Below, piece after piece: positions 23,916 through 32,674 of a stretch of 33,879 nucleotides of DNA. Both the position numbers and the translations under genes were made by a program. The number at the start of each line of letters is the position of its first letter. Position 1 is the first letter of the stretch. The notes below the pieces were generated by a model. That model was not told where the DNA came from. It ran no database searches and saw only the letters and a list, made by a program, of their open reading frames with translations. The DNA comes from Nonomuraea basaltis (GTDB lineage Bacteria > Actinomycetota > Actinomycetes > Streptosporangiales > Streptosporangiaceae): NCBI RefSeq assembly GCF_005893125.1, contig NZ_VCJS01000137.1:1-33879 (forward strand), read 5' to 3'.

Positions 23916-24666
23916 CGCGGCTCTCCCCGCCGTCCACCAGCATCGAGATCCCGGTCACGAACGAGGCCCGCTCGCTGGCCAGGAACGCCACCACGTCCCC
24001 CACCTCCTCCGGGTTCCCGATGCGGCCGACCGGCACCGCCCTGCCCCGCGCGGCCAGCGCCTCCTCGCCGCCCGCCAGCTCGCGCAGCCGCTCGGTGTCG
24101 ATGGGGCCCGGCATCACGTTGTTGACCAGCACGCCGTCGCCGCTGACCTCCCTGGCCAGGGTGCGGACGACGCCGGCCACGGCCGAGCGGGTGGCGTTGG
24201 ACAGGGCCAGGCCGTCCAGCGCCTCGCGCGCCGACCTGCTGGTGATCGTGACGATCCGGCCCCAGCCGCGCGAGCGCATTTCGGGCAGGACCGCGTTGAT
24301 CAGGCGTACGGTGCCGAGCAGGTTGCGCTGGATGGCGATGTCCCAGTCGTCCAGGGTCGCCTCGTCGAAGCGCCCGGCCGGCGGCCCGCCCGCATTGGCC
24401 ACGAGGATGTCGATGGGGCCGAGCACGCCCCGCGTCTCCTCGACGACCCGGCGCGCGGCGGCCGGATCCTCCGCGTCGGCCAGGACGGCGTGCACGACCT
24501 TGCCGAACTCCTGCAGCTCCACCACCGCGTCCGCGAGCCGTTCCGGATTGCGGGCGGTGACGCACACGTCGCACCCCTCCCGCGCCAGGCTCTTGGCGGC
24601 GGCCAGTCCGATGCCCGCGCTGCCTCCGGTGACGAGGGCGACCTTGCCCGAGATGCCGAGATCCAT
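23905..24666 (-). CDS. SDR family protein lacking the canonical Tyr/Lys
   Basis: A 253-residue SDR with an intact Rossmann motif (TGGSAGIG at 13-20), a NAG motif (ANAG) and Ser143. At the place of Tyr-x3-Lys it reads Ser156-Asn-Ala-Thr-Arg160, so both catalytic residues are missing. Related FabG-like SDRs with an LSNxxR signature exist, so this is probably a real subfamily rather than a mutation. It starts 34 bases after the ECF41 sigma gene on the same strand. ECF41 sigma factors are often linked to carboxymuconolactone decarboxylases, oxidoreductases and epimerases, so it may be the target oxidoreductase. Confidence 0.82.
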   Translation of the reverse strand: MDLGISGKVALVTGGSAGIGLAAAKSLAREGCDVCVTARNPERLADAVVELQEFGKVVHAVLADAEDPAAARRVVEETRGVLGPIDILVANAGGPPAGRFDEATLDDWDIAIQRNLLGTVRLINAVLPEMRSRGWGRIVTITSRSAREALDGLALSNATRSAVAGVVRTLAREVSGDGVLVNNVMPGPIDTERLRELAGGEEALAARGRAVPVGRIGNPEEVGDVVAFLASERASFVTGISMLVDGGESRVIA

Positions 24667-24700
24667 ACGGGCGACTATAGATCGTGCGCGGCTCAGGACC

Positions 24701-25558
24701 TCATTCCGGCCGCACGCGCGCCAGTTTGTCCGGGTTCAGCACGCCGTAGATCTCCCCGATGCGGCCGTCGCGGATGCCGATCATCATCAACTGGTGGTTC
24801 TCGCCGAACCGGGTCCAGATCGCCGGCCCGCCGTTGACCTCGACCAGTCGCGACTCCTTGAACTCGTAGCGGGCAAGGAGTCCGGTCAGGAACGCGACGA
24901 CCTTGCGCCTGCCGAGGATCGGCCGCAGCGCCGCCCGGACCTTGCCGCCGCCGTCGTTCCAGGCCACGACGTCCTCGTGGAACAGGTCGGTGAGTGCGCT
25001 CAGGCCGCCGCCCGCCGCCGCCTCCATGAACTTCGTCAGCAGCTCGGCGTGGTTCTCCGTGGACGGCTGGAACCTGTCGCGCCCCGCGGCCAGCCGCACG
25101 GAGGCCCGGTGGTGCATCTGCCTGGCGTTGGCCACCGACGAGCCGACGATCTCCGCGATCTCGTCGTACGGCAGCTCGAACGCCTCCCGCAGCACGAACA
25201 CCGCCCGCTCCGGCGGCGACAGCCGCTCCATCATGTGCAGCGTCGCGTACGAGACGGTGTCGCGCAGCTCGGCCGTGTCCAGCGGCCCCGCCTCCGACGT
25301 CATCACCGGCTCCGGCAGCCATGGCCCGGTGTACGCCTCCCGCTTCACCCTGGCCGAACGGAGCTGGTCGAGCGCCAGCCGCGAGACCACGGTCACCAGA
25401 AAGGCCCGAGGCTCCCTGATCTCGCTCTGGTCGGTGCCCTGCCAGCGCAGCCACGCCTCCTGCACGACGTCCTCCGCGTCCCACATGCTGCCCAGCAGAC
25501 GGTAGGCCAGGCCCAGCAGCATCGAGCGGTGCTCTTCGAAACCCACGGCAGGCATCAT
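24701..25558 (-). CDS. ECF41-type RNA polymerase sigma factor with SnoaL-like C-terminal domain
   Basis: A 285-residue extracytoplasmic-function sigma factor. Sigma region 2 is at about residues 5-75 (DAEDVVQEAWLRW), region 4 at about 105-155 (LSPPERAVFVLREAFELPYDEIAEIVG). The diagnostic ECF41 features are present: the linker motif WLPEPV at 80-85, the SnoaL-like domain with DGGGK at 202-206, and NPDKL at 275-279. In this family the C-terminal domain controls activity in place of an anti-sigma factor. ATG 25558 fits because the autoregulated promoter lies at 25612-25638, so longer frames starting near 25618 would begin before the transcript. There is no clear ribosome site. Confidence 0.9.
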   Translation of the reverse strand: MMPAVGFEEHRSMLLGLAYRLLGSMWDAEDVVQEAWLRWQGTDQSEIREPRAFLVTVVSRLALDQLRSARVKREAYTGPWLPEPVMTSEAGPLDTAELRDTVSYATLHMMERLSPPERAVFVLREAFELPYDEIAEIVGSSVANARQMHHRASVRLAAGRDRFQPSTENHAELLTKFMEAAAGGGLSALTDLFHEDVVAWNDGGGKVRAALRPILGRRKVVAFLTGLLARYEFKESRLVEVNGGPAIWTRFGENHQLMMIGIRDGRIGEIYGVLNPDKLARVRPE

Positions 25559-25611
25559 GCCGCGTCGCCGAAGAAGGAGGTGTGCCGGGGCCGCCAGTTC
25601 GCGGCGTCCAG

Positions 25612-25638
25612 GACGGGACACCAGCGGCGGATGTGACA
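25612..25638 (-). promoter_or_regulatory. ECF41 autoregulated promoter
   Basis: The minus strand has TGTCACA (25638-25632), a 16-base spacer, and CGTC (25615-25612). This matches the known ECF41 promoter consensus TGTCACA-N16-CGTC exactly. It lies upstream of the ECF41 sigma gene and predicts a transcript start near 25604 and a leader of about 46 bases. Confidence 0.85.
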
Positions 25639-25682
25639 GTACATGGGTAGAAATACCGCGATAAGCATGATGAGCTGGGCCA

Positions 25683-26357
25683 GTGGCGAGAAATCTGATC
25701 CTGTCAGGAGGCCTGTTCCACGACTTCGCCGCCACGTCGGCCGCGCTCGCGGAGGTGCTCGCCGAGGTGGGGGTCGAGTCCGAGATCACCGAGGACATCG
25801 CGGGCGCGCTGAGCGAGCCGTCGGAGGTCCAGCTCATCACCGTCAACGCGCTGCGCTGGCAGATGACCCAGGACCGCTTCGCCGACCTGCGTGCCGAGTG
25901 GCGCTTCGGCTTACCGGCCGAGGCCCGCACGACGATCCTCGACCATCTGGACCGTGGTGGCGGGCTGCTGTGCATGCACTCGGCGTCGATCTGCTTCGAC
26001 GACTGGCAGGGCTGGCCGCGCGTCCTGGGCGGCTGCTGGACCTGGCCCAAGTCCCACCACCCGCCGCTGGGATGGACGGGCGTGCGGGTCCACGGCAAGC
26101 ATCCCGTGGTGGACGGCCTGCGGGACTTCGACGTGGTCGACGAGGTCTACAGCGACCTCGACATCCTGCCGGACGTCGAGCCGCTGGCCTCGTCGAACGG
26201 CCAGCCGCTGATCTGGGCCCGGCCGGTACGGCGCGGCCGGGTGTTCTACGACGCGCTGGGCCACGACACCAGGTCGTACGACAACGAGGTGCACCGTACG
26301 CTGCTCCAGCGGGCCGCGCTCTGGCTCCTGAAGCGGCCGGTCACGATCAGGGAATGA
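25683..26357 (+). CDS. ThuA-like domain protein
   Basis: A 224-residue protein of the ThuA-like (class I glutamine amidotransferase-fold) family. Landmarks are LILSGGLFHDF at the start, GGGLLCMHSASICFDDW in the middle, KHPVVDGLRDFDVVDEVYSDL and the closing GRVFYDALGHD. ThuA relatives are linked to trehalose and other sugar utilisation, but their reaction is poorly understood. The start is GTG 25683, with a weak ribosome site. Leu77 is encoded by a rare TTA codon. It is divergent from the ECF41 gene (125 bases between starts), but I see no ECF41-type promoter pointing toward it. Confidence 0.78.
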   Translation: MARNLILSGGLFHDFAATSAALAEVLAEVGVESEITEDIAGALSEPSEVQLITVNALRWQMTQDRFADLRAEWRFGLPAEARTTILDHLDRGGGLLCMHSASICFDDWQGWPRVLGGCWTWPKSHHPPLGWTGVRVHGKHPVVDGLRDFDVVDEVYSDLDILPDVEPLASSNGQPLIWARPVRRGRVFYDALGHDTRSYDNEVHRTLLQRAALWLLKRPVTIRE

Positions 26358-26924
26358 CGCGCTCCCAGGGCGGTGCGCGCGGGTCACCCCCCTTGACCGC
26401 CCCGCTTCCGGCGCGCAACCTGAGCGGTCGCCAGCGGTCCAGGTCCTTTTGTCCTCGAGAGACGCGGTTGCCAGCCGCGGGGTCGGGGCATGTGCGGGAT
26501 GATCTTGCAGGTGTTATGAGCTGTTCGGAGTGTTCTCGCAGCTCACACCACGAACGCCCGCCGCATGGCCACCGCTCCCTTACAGCGTGTGCCCTGTAGA
26601 GCTTCTACGCTGCTCGGGGCGCTGCGGCTGGTGGTTCGATGACCGACGGCAGCGGTTGATCAGGACGGCGGTGCCGACGGCGCCCGCTCGATCAAGTGGG
26701 ACGCCGAGTGATCACGGATACGCGGTGCTACTCATGGGGCTCATCGCGGCCGCCCGAGTGCCGGGCCCGGACGGGAGCGATTCATGGCGGCTTGCAGGCC
26801 GCGAGCGAATCACGTCTGGTGATCACGGAGGATCTCGTTCCCGTTACTGAAAACGATCTTTGCTTTTAGCCCAGCCCTATGTGATGATCAAGCCGTTTTG
26901 ACATATCTGTTCGAAAGGTTGTGA
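26358..26924. other. 567-bp intergenic region
   Basis: No gene is supported. A 107-codon open frame at 26530-26850 has atypical composition, no ribosome site and no recognisable family. GGTCA at 26382-26386 pairs with TGACC at 26394-26398 around a short loop, a possible terminator for the ThuA-like gene. The last 90 bases before the toxin gene are AT-rich and probably hold its promoter; TTGACA at 26898-26903 lacks a matching -10 at proper spacing. Confidence 0.4.
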
Positions 26925-28430
26925 GTGAACACACGCCGATTAGCGTCCGGCTTATCCGCCCGGACGCGCCGCCGCGCTGCCCTGATCACGACTCTGATGC
27001 TGCCGCTCTCGCTCATGAGCGCGCCTGCGATCGCCCAGGGCCCCACGCCACCTCCCACCCCGGCCTCCGCATCGACGACACCATCCGGCGCCGCCTCGGA
27101 TCCAGCGCTCAAGAGCGCCTGGGACAAGGCCGCCAAGTCCGGCCAACCCGTCGAGGTCCCCTCCCGGTTCACCGAAACCATGAAGGTCTGGGCCAACCCC
27201 GACGGCAAGAACCTGCGAGCCGAGCTGCACACCCGACCCGTCCAGCTCAAGAACCCGGCCAACGGCGCCTGGCAACCCATCGACACCCGCATCGTCACCC
27301 GCGGTGGCAAGCTCCAGGCCGCCCGCGTCAAGACCCCGCTGACCTTCGGCGAACGCGGCACCAAGCACCTGGTGTCCGCGGCCGGCAAGCAGGGCAAGAC
27401 CGGCCTAAACGTGACCCGCGCGTTGCCGGAACCCAAGATCTCCGGCAGCGCGGTCACCTACCCCGACGCCGTCGCCCCCAGGGTCGACCTGGTGGTGCAG
27501 GCCCAGGCTGACGGCTTTATCTCCCAGGTGGTCTTCCGGCAGCGGCCGACCGGCCCGGTGACGGTGCGGCTCCCGCTGACGCTGCCCAAGGGCACCACGT
27601 TCGGCAAGACGCCGGAAGGGCTGCTGCAGCTCAAGGACGCCAAGGGCGAGGCGAAGGCTGCGCCGATCGTGCTGACCGCGATGGACGCCAAAGTGGAGGC
27701 CTCCCCCGACGAGGGCAAGAGCTCCCCGGTCACCGCGCGCGTGGAGACCTCCGGCAAGACGCCGGAGCTGGTGTTCACCCCGGACGAGAAGTTCCTGGCC
27801 GACCCGGCGGTCACCTATCCGGTGACCATCGCCGCCGCCTCCGAATGGTTCGGCGGCGGCGTACCCACCGACGCCTGGGTCAACAAGAACAACCCCAACA
27901 GCAACAACGCCGCCGCCGGATGGCTGCGCGCCGGCACCACCTCCACCAGCGCCGACATCGCCCGCGTCTACCTCAAATTCAACACCGACGCCCCGGAACT
28001 CGAAGGCGCCACCGTCGTCGACGCCGACCTCTGGATGTGGAACTACAAATCCGGCGGCCCCAACGGCCAACTGTGCGGCGATCCCCTCGGAAACGGCATC
28101 GCGGCCGAACGCGTCACCTCTTCATGGAGTACCAGCAGCCTGAGCTGGTCCAACCAGCCCTCGACTTTAGGCACCCTGGAAGGAGGGAACAAGGCCGGCT
28201 ACAACTACGAGGCCGATCCTGCCAGCTGGTGCGCCAAAGAAGAGACGCTGCTGCACCAGGTCAACGCCATGGCCCGCGCCTGGATCGAACAGGACGAACC
28301 CAACCACGGGCTGGTGCTGCGGGCTCTCCCCGAGACCGCATCGATCAACTGGCGCCAGTACTACTCCAGCGAATACAGCGGCGACCCCTACCCCGGGTAC
28401 CGGCACCCGCCCACCCTCATAGTCGAATAG
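26925..28430 (+). CDS. Secreted DNRLRE-domain protein: N-terminal part of amber-split toxin-like protein
   Basis: A 501-residue exported protein. A twin-Arg-rich N-terminus and hydrophobic ALITTLMLPLSLMSA give a signal peptide ending near AIA-Q at residues 36-38. A Pro/Ser-rich linker follows. Residues about 62-300 are a beta-rich module (PVEV, PDGKN, PVQL, WQPIDT), and about 305-500 a DNRLRE domain (DAWVNKNNP, ARVYLKFN, LWMWNYKSG, TSSWSTSSLSWSNQP). Its stop is TAG at 28428-28430 in the same frame as the next gene, with no other stop between, so it is the front part of a larger ancestral protein. GTG 26925 has GAAAGG upstream. Codons 6, 10 and 415 are rare TTA. Confidence 0.85.
   Translation: MNTRRLASGLSARTRRRAALITTLMLPLSLMSAPAIAQGPTPPPTPASASTTPSGAASDPALKSAWDKAAKSGQPVEVPSRFTETMKVWANPDGKNLRAELHTRPVQLKNPANGAWQPIDTRIVTRGGKLQAARVKTPLTFGERGTKHLVSAAGKQGKTGLNVTRALPEPKISGSAVTYPDAVAPRVDLVVQAQADGFISQVVFRQRPTGPVTVRLPLTLPKGTTFGKTPEGLLQLKDAKGEAKAAPIVLTAMDAKVEASPDEGKSSPVTARVETSGKTPELVFTPDEKFLADPAVTYPVTIAAASEWFGGGVPTDAWVNKNNPNSNNAAAGWLRAGTTSTSADIARVYLKFNTDAPELEGATVVDADLWMWNYKSGGPNGQLCGDPLGNGIAAERVTSSWSTSSLSWSNQPSTLGTLEGGNKAGYNYEADPASWCAKEETLLHQVNAMARAWIEQDEPNHGLVLRALPETASINWRQYYSSEYSGDPYPGYRHPPTLIVE
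28428..28430 (+). other. Single in-frame amber codon splitting the toxin gene
   Basis: The reading frame from 26925 and the frame from 28464 are the same, and only this TAG interrupts a run to 32573. The 11 codons between it and the next ATG read IPAPSEIRGIF without a stop, which fits a normal linker after a DNRLRE domain. A single base change, readthrough or a base error would restore one 1,882-residue protein. Confidence 0.85.
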
Positions 28431-28463
28431 ATCCCTGCTCCGTCTGAGATCAGGGGCATCTTT

Positions 28464-31400
28464 ATGCCCTACCAGGACACCGATCCAACGGGTGCGGAGA
28501 TCGACGCCAACACATCCAGCGATCCCAACGTTCGACCAGCTCCAGAGGTGACAGACGACCAGGCGACCGCGATGCGCGCGGACTCGCCGGGCTACTACAT
28601 GGAGGACACCACCTACGGGTTCGGCATCCCTGAGGAGGTGACTGAACAGGAATGGCTAGATGGGATGGAGGCCACCTATCCCATCGGCGACGGGACCGAT
28701 CCGGATCCCGGCTCGGACACCACTCCGCCCACGGTGACTTCCACCGTCCCCGCCGATGCCGCAACTGGTGTTCCAATAAACATCCCCATCAGGGCAATCT
28801 TTAGCGAACCGGTCACCGAGGTGCAGGCTGCGGTCAAAACCTCTGGGGGAACCAGCGTCGCCGGGACGGTGGCGATGGACACCGCGGGCACCGCGATGAC
28901 CTTCAGGCCCCAGCAGCAATTGAGCGCCGACACGGCTTACACGGTCGAGGTGAGCGGGGCAAAGGACGCTGCGGGTAACAGGATGGCTGCCCATTCCTGG
29001 TCCTTCACCACCGAGCATGGACCGCAGGCGCTCTGGAAATTCGACGAGGGGACCGGCCGCGCTGCCGCAGACTCCTCGGGCAACGGGAACGACGCCGTCG
29101 TGAGTGAGTCCACCTTCTGGGTACCCGGAAAGCACGGCACCGCTCTGTCGAGCATGACCACCCCGGTGATCAAGACTCCCGCCACCTCGGCGAACGAGAC
29201 GTCGGAACGTCTGCGCTTCCTTGCCGTCAAGGAGGCTGCAAGGCAAAGCAAGCCGGTTGAGGTCGCTCACGAGACTTTGGAAACCAGCATCACTCATGCA
29301 ATGCCTGACGGCTCCTTTCGGACCGACATAACGGCGGGCCCAGTCCGTACGTTGAAGGACGGTGTATGGATCCCCATTGATACCTCTCTCATAGAGGAAG
29401 GCGGTGCGCTGAAGCCCAAGGCGATCGCCACAGGTGTCGCTCTGGAAATCTCCACCGGCGGAACCAAGCCCTATGCGAAAATCACCCACCGCCAAGGTGA
29501 GAAATCCGCGCTGTCCTGGCCGACAGCCTTGCCCAAGCCCACAGTGAAAGGCAATGTAGCGACGTTTGCGAACGCTGCCGGCTCTGGAGCGGATTTGGTT
29601 ATCACTGTCTTGCCGACTGGATTACAGCAGATGGTGGTGCTGCGAGAGCGGCCCGAAAAGCCGCTGGAACTGCGCATAAGCGTTGCGGGCAACGCCGCTC
29701 TGTCTGAGAGCAAGGACGGCCGACTGCTGCTCGCCGGCAAGAACAAGAAGCTCGTGGCGTCGGCACCGCAGCCATTCATGTGGGACGCCAGCGCCAAGGA
29801 ACGCCCGCAGAGCGCGAAACGAGTCAAGATTGCCACAGACGTGGTCACCAAGGACGACCACACCGAGCTGGTGCTCAAGCCCCACCACCGGTTCCTGACC
29901 GACCCGGACACCACCTACCCGGTCAGGCTGCAGCCGCTGGCGACATCGACGAGCAGCGAAGACGTCTCGCTCGCCAGCACCGACACGGTGGACTCGCCGG
30001 CGTACCCCGACGGCTCGGTCATGATCGCCGGTGTGCAGACGGGGCAGAAGCTTCGCTCATACCTGCGTTTCCCCACCGGGAGTCTGCAGGGCCAGACAGT
30101 GACCGACGCGAAGCTGTCGCTGTACAACATCACCAGCTCAGCCTGTGGCGCGTCGGTCAGTGACGGCCTCCAGGTACGCCGGGTAACCGGCACCTGGGAC
30201 GTCAACAACCTCTACTGGGCGAACAAGCCGACCGCGACCACCGAGGACGCACAGATCAACAAGGCCGGCTACGACCTGGCATGCGCCGACGGGGCCAAGC
30301 ACCTGGAGCGGAACGTCACCGGCATTGCCCAGGACTGGGCCGCCGGGGCCGCCGACCACGGGCTGGTGGTGCAGTCGCCGACCGAGAGTACCGCAATCAA
30401 CTGGCGCTACCTCACGGCCTCGGAAGACACCGAGTTCAACCAACCGCCCACGCTGACCGTCACCACCAGCGGGCCTGTATCGGCACCTACCGTCTCCGGT
30501 CTTGCCATAGCCCCGGCACAGGATGTGACCGGAGTAACCGTGGCCACCTCGCTCACCCCGCAACTGGCCGCCACCGTCGCCGACACCATCGGCGGCGACC
30601 TCACCGGGGAGTTCGAGATCGAGCACGACCCGGCCGCCACCGGCCAGGGCACCGGCCAAATCTGGGCCGGCGCCTCACTCGCGGTCGCCTCCGGCAGTCA
30701 AGCCGCGGTGAATGTCCCAGCCGGAAAGCTGAGCGACGGCTGGAAGATCCGCTGGCGTGCACGCGCGGTCAACGCCGCAGCGGCCTCTACATCGCCGTGG
30801 TCGGACTGGCAGTCGGTGACCGTGGACGTGACCGGCACGGCCAAGACCTCCCTGGCTCAAAGCGCGGGCCCCGTCCTGCGTACCGACCAGAGTTTCACAG
30901 TCGGGGCATGGCTGCGCTGGACCAGCACGGACGCCGCCTACAGTGTCCTGGAGCAGAAGGGCTCGAACACTACTCCTTTCCGCCTCGGCAACGACCCGCA
31001 ACACGGTCTGGTGTTCACTCTGGGGCGCACCGACGAGAACGGCACAACTGCGGAAGGAGCTCTATCGGGAGTCAAGCCTCCGGTCAACGAGTGGTTCCAC
31101 CTCGCTGGTGTCTACGACAGCGCAGCCAGCAAGGTGACGCTCTATCTCAATGGCGCTGAGATAAAGAACGCGCCGATCAGTTTCCCTGCCTGGAACGCTA
31201 CGGGTCCCATGCTCCTCGGCGCCGACATGGTGGGCGATCTTGACGAGGTATTCGCCTATCAGAAGGCCCTTTCCGCTGACCAGATCGGTATGCTCCACAC
31301 CGCTGCCACCTCTGTCAAGTCGACAACGACGGCGAAGACCACTACGAAGCCGCTGAACACCACCGCTGCCGCCAAGAAGTTCCCGTACGGGCACATCTCC

Positions 31401-32573
31401 ACCGACGAGTGCAGGCGGGTCCGTCCTGTCGCTCCGAGCGCCGTCGCCACCACCGGCTCCTTCTCCTTGTGCTACTCCTACCTGGTTGGAGAAAGGGATA
31501 TCAAGGGGCCGCCCGGGGCTCAGTGGGAAGCGGGGCGATGGACAGCACACATGGTCATCGTCGTGCATTCATACGTCGGCCACATGATCGGCAAGGCAAA
31601 CGAGTATCAGGCGCGACCCAGCGATGTGCCCATCGGACGCACGCTCGCCAGCCGCAAGATCAGGATGCAGATCCAGATGGGGCCAGTCTCCGCCACGGGA
31701 TCATTCCTCGACGACTGGGACGATCGCTGGATGCGGGTCTACTCAGGAGCGGCAGGCTGCACAGCCGACGCCAACGATGGCGCTCACAAGACGGTGGAAG
31801 ACTGGGCGGAAGGCGGCATCCACGAGGTCATCCTTGACCGAACCTCGGATGACAACTCGCACGACGCAGACAAAAAGAGCTCGTGTACGATCAACCCAAA
31901 CGTCAGGTACACGACGCACGCTTTTTGGGTTCGAAAGGACCTTGAGAACCCCCACACCTTCAGGTGTGACAGCTCTCGATCCATCACCTTCTATTCAAGC
32001 GGCTGTGTCCTGTCGACCCTTCGCCCGGTCCTCATCTTCGACGAGAACAACGCGAATGAGTTTTTCGCAGCGCGTCACGTCTGGACCGCCCTCTACGATC
32101 AAGGCATCACGTACCCAAAGGTCGGGAGTGGACCTGCGAAGAAGATACCAGGCGGCTTTATTCCGCATGCGCCTTCGTGCGCGAATCTCTGCCTCAGGAG
32201 GTCAACAAGCAAGGCCGTCGAAAAGGCCAATCGCTACGTAGCGATCTCTGAATGCAGGAAGATCCGCCCTTACGTGAAGCCAGACAGTTGCGACGAATAT
32301 CCGTTCGCGACCACACTCCAAGGAGCTGGTCAGCAGAATACCGGCTATAACTACTCTGTTGCCATCATTCCGGAGACGCAGAACTGCTCGCAGGGTGCAA
32401 CGATCAACCAGTGGTATCAGCGTAACCGGATTCTTGACCTGGACTCGTTCTGGGTTGATGTGGTGCGCCTGGGCTACAACAGGCCACATAGCGGCGCGCC
32501 GGGGACTGTAGCTCACGATCCCGCCCCCACCTCCATCAGCCTCGCCACATGCACCATCGATGGCGTATCATAA
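28464..32573 (+). CDS. Polymorphic-toxin-like protein with LamG/DNRLRE domains and C-terminal NucA/NucB DNase
   Basis: A 1,369-residue protein without its own signal peptide. In order: acidic linker (1-85), Ig-like SbsA domain (86-184), first part of a LamG domain (188-230), a second beta-rich plus DNRLRE module (250-669) similar to the one upstream, a fibronectin-type region (675-790), the rest of a LamG domain (797-947), a Thr-rich linker (950-970), a Cys-rich pretoxin region, and a NucA/NucB deoxyribonuclease domain (about 1180-1335) with CDEYPFATT at 1276-1284 and the later INQWYQRNRILDLDSFWV. The order trafficking, adhesive domains, then terminal nuclease is that of polymorphic toxins. 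AGGGG lies eight bases before ATG 28464, so internal initiation is possible, but export would then fail. Leu387 uses TTA. Confidence 0.83.
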   Translation: MPYQDTDPTGAEIDANTSSDPNVRPAPEVTDDQATAMRADSPGYYMEDTTYGFGIPEEVTEQEWLDGMEATYPIGDGTDPDPGSDTTPPTVTSTVPADAATGVPINIPIRAIFSEPVTEVQAAVKTSGGTSVAGTVAMDTAGTAMTFRPQQQLSADTAYTVEVSGAKDAAGNRMAAHSWSFTTEHGPQALWKFDEGTGRAAADSSGNGNDAVVSESTFWVPGKHGTALSSMTTPVIKTPATSANETSERLRFLAVKEAARQSKPVEVAHETLETSITHAMPDGSFRTDITAGPVRTLKDGVWIPIDTSLIEEGGALKPKAIATGVALEISTGGTKPYAKITHRQGEKSALSWPTALPKPTVKGNVATFANAAGSGADLVITVLPTGLQQMVVLRERPEKPLELRISVAGNAALSESKDGRLLLAGKNKKLVASAPQPFMWDASAKERPQSAKRVKIATDVVTKDDHTELVLKPHHRFLTDPDTTYPVRLQPLATSTSSEDVSLASTDTVDSPAYPDGSVMIAGVQTGQKLRSYLRFPTGSLQGQTVTDAKLSLYNITSSACGASVSDGLQVRRVTGTWDVNNLYWANKPTATTEDAQINKAGYDLACADGAKHLERNVTGIAQDWAAGAADHGLVVQSPTESTAINWRYLTASEDTEFNQPPTLTVTTSGPVSAPTVSGLAIAPAQDVTGVTVATSLTPQLAATVADTIGGDLTGEFEIEHDPAATGQGTGQIWAGASLAVASGSQAAVNVPAGKLSDGWKIRWRARAVNAAAASTSPWSDWQSVTVDVTGTAKTSLAQSAGPVLRTDQSFTVGAWLRWTSTDAAYSVLEQKGSNTTPFRLGNDPQHGLVFTLGRTDENGTTAEGALSGVKPPVNEWFHLAGVYDSAASKVTLYLNGAEIKNAPISFPAWNATGPMLLGADMVGDLDEVFAYQKALSADQIGMLHTAATSVKSTTTAKTTTKPLNTTAAAKKFPYGHISTDECRRVRPVAPSAVATTGSFSLCYSYLVGERDIKGPPGAQWEAGRWTAHMVIVVHSYVGHMIGKANEYQARPSDVPIGRTLASRKIRMQIQMGPVSATGSFLDDWDDRWMRVYSGAAGCTADANDGAHKTVEDWAEGGIHEVILDRTSDDNSHDADKKSSCTINPNVRYTTHAFWVRKDLENPHTFRCDSSRSITFYSSGCVLSTLRPVLIFDENNANEFFAARHVWTALYDQGITYPKVGSGPAKKIPGGFIPHAPSCANLCLRRSTSKAVEKANRYVAISECRKIRPYVKPDSCDEYPFATTLQGAGQQNTGYNYSVAIIPETQNCSQGATINQWYQRNRILDLDSFWVDVVRLGYNRPHSGAPGTVAHDPAPTSISLATCTIDGVS

Positions 32574-32598
32574 CTCGTAGTAACCGCCATTAGTTCGC

Positions 32599-32635
32599 CG
32601 TCTTGGGGGCGGGGCTCACCTCCGCCCCCAAGACG
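32599..32635. terminator. Strong perfect hairpin between toxin and DUF6461 genes
   Basis: CGTCTTGGGGGCGG (32599-32612) pairs perfectly with CCGCCCCCAAGACG (32622-32635) around a nine-base loop, 25 bases after the toxin stop. There is no T-run, but such GC-rich stems serve as terminators or attenuators in actinomycetes. Confidence 0.75.
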
Positions 32636-32674
32636 TCTCCGCTACTGGAAGTACCAATAAGGGAGTACGGCGAC

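Noticed and set aside
26709..26830. Direct repeat GTGATCACGGA spaced about 110 bases, as an att or insertion footprint
   Set aside because: Short, contains the common TGATCA palindrome and has no other sign of an element.
26530..26850. 107-codon open frame in the gap before the toxin gene
   Set aside because: No ribosome site, low-complexity composition and no recognisable motif.
26898..26903. Perfect TTGACA as the -35 of the toxin promoter
   Set aside because: No acceptable -10 at 16-19 bases; the position would overlap the GTG start.
32603..32674. Longer DUF6461 protein starting at TTG 32603
   Set aside because: The codon lies within the perfect hairpin stem without a ribosome site, whereas TTG 32675 has AAGGGAG upstream.
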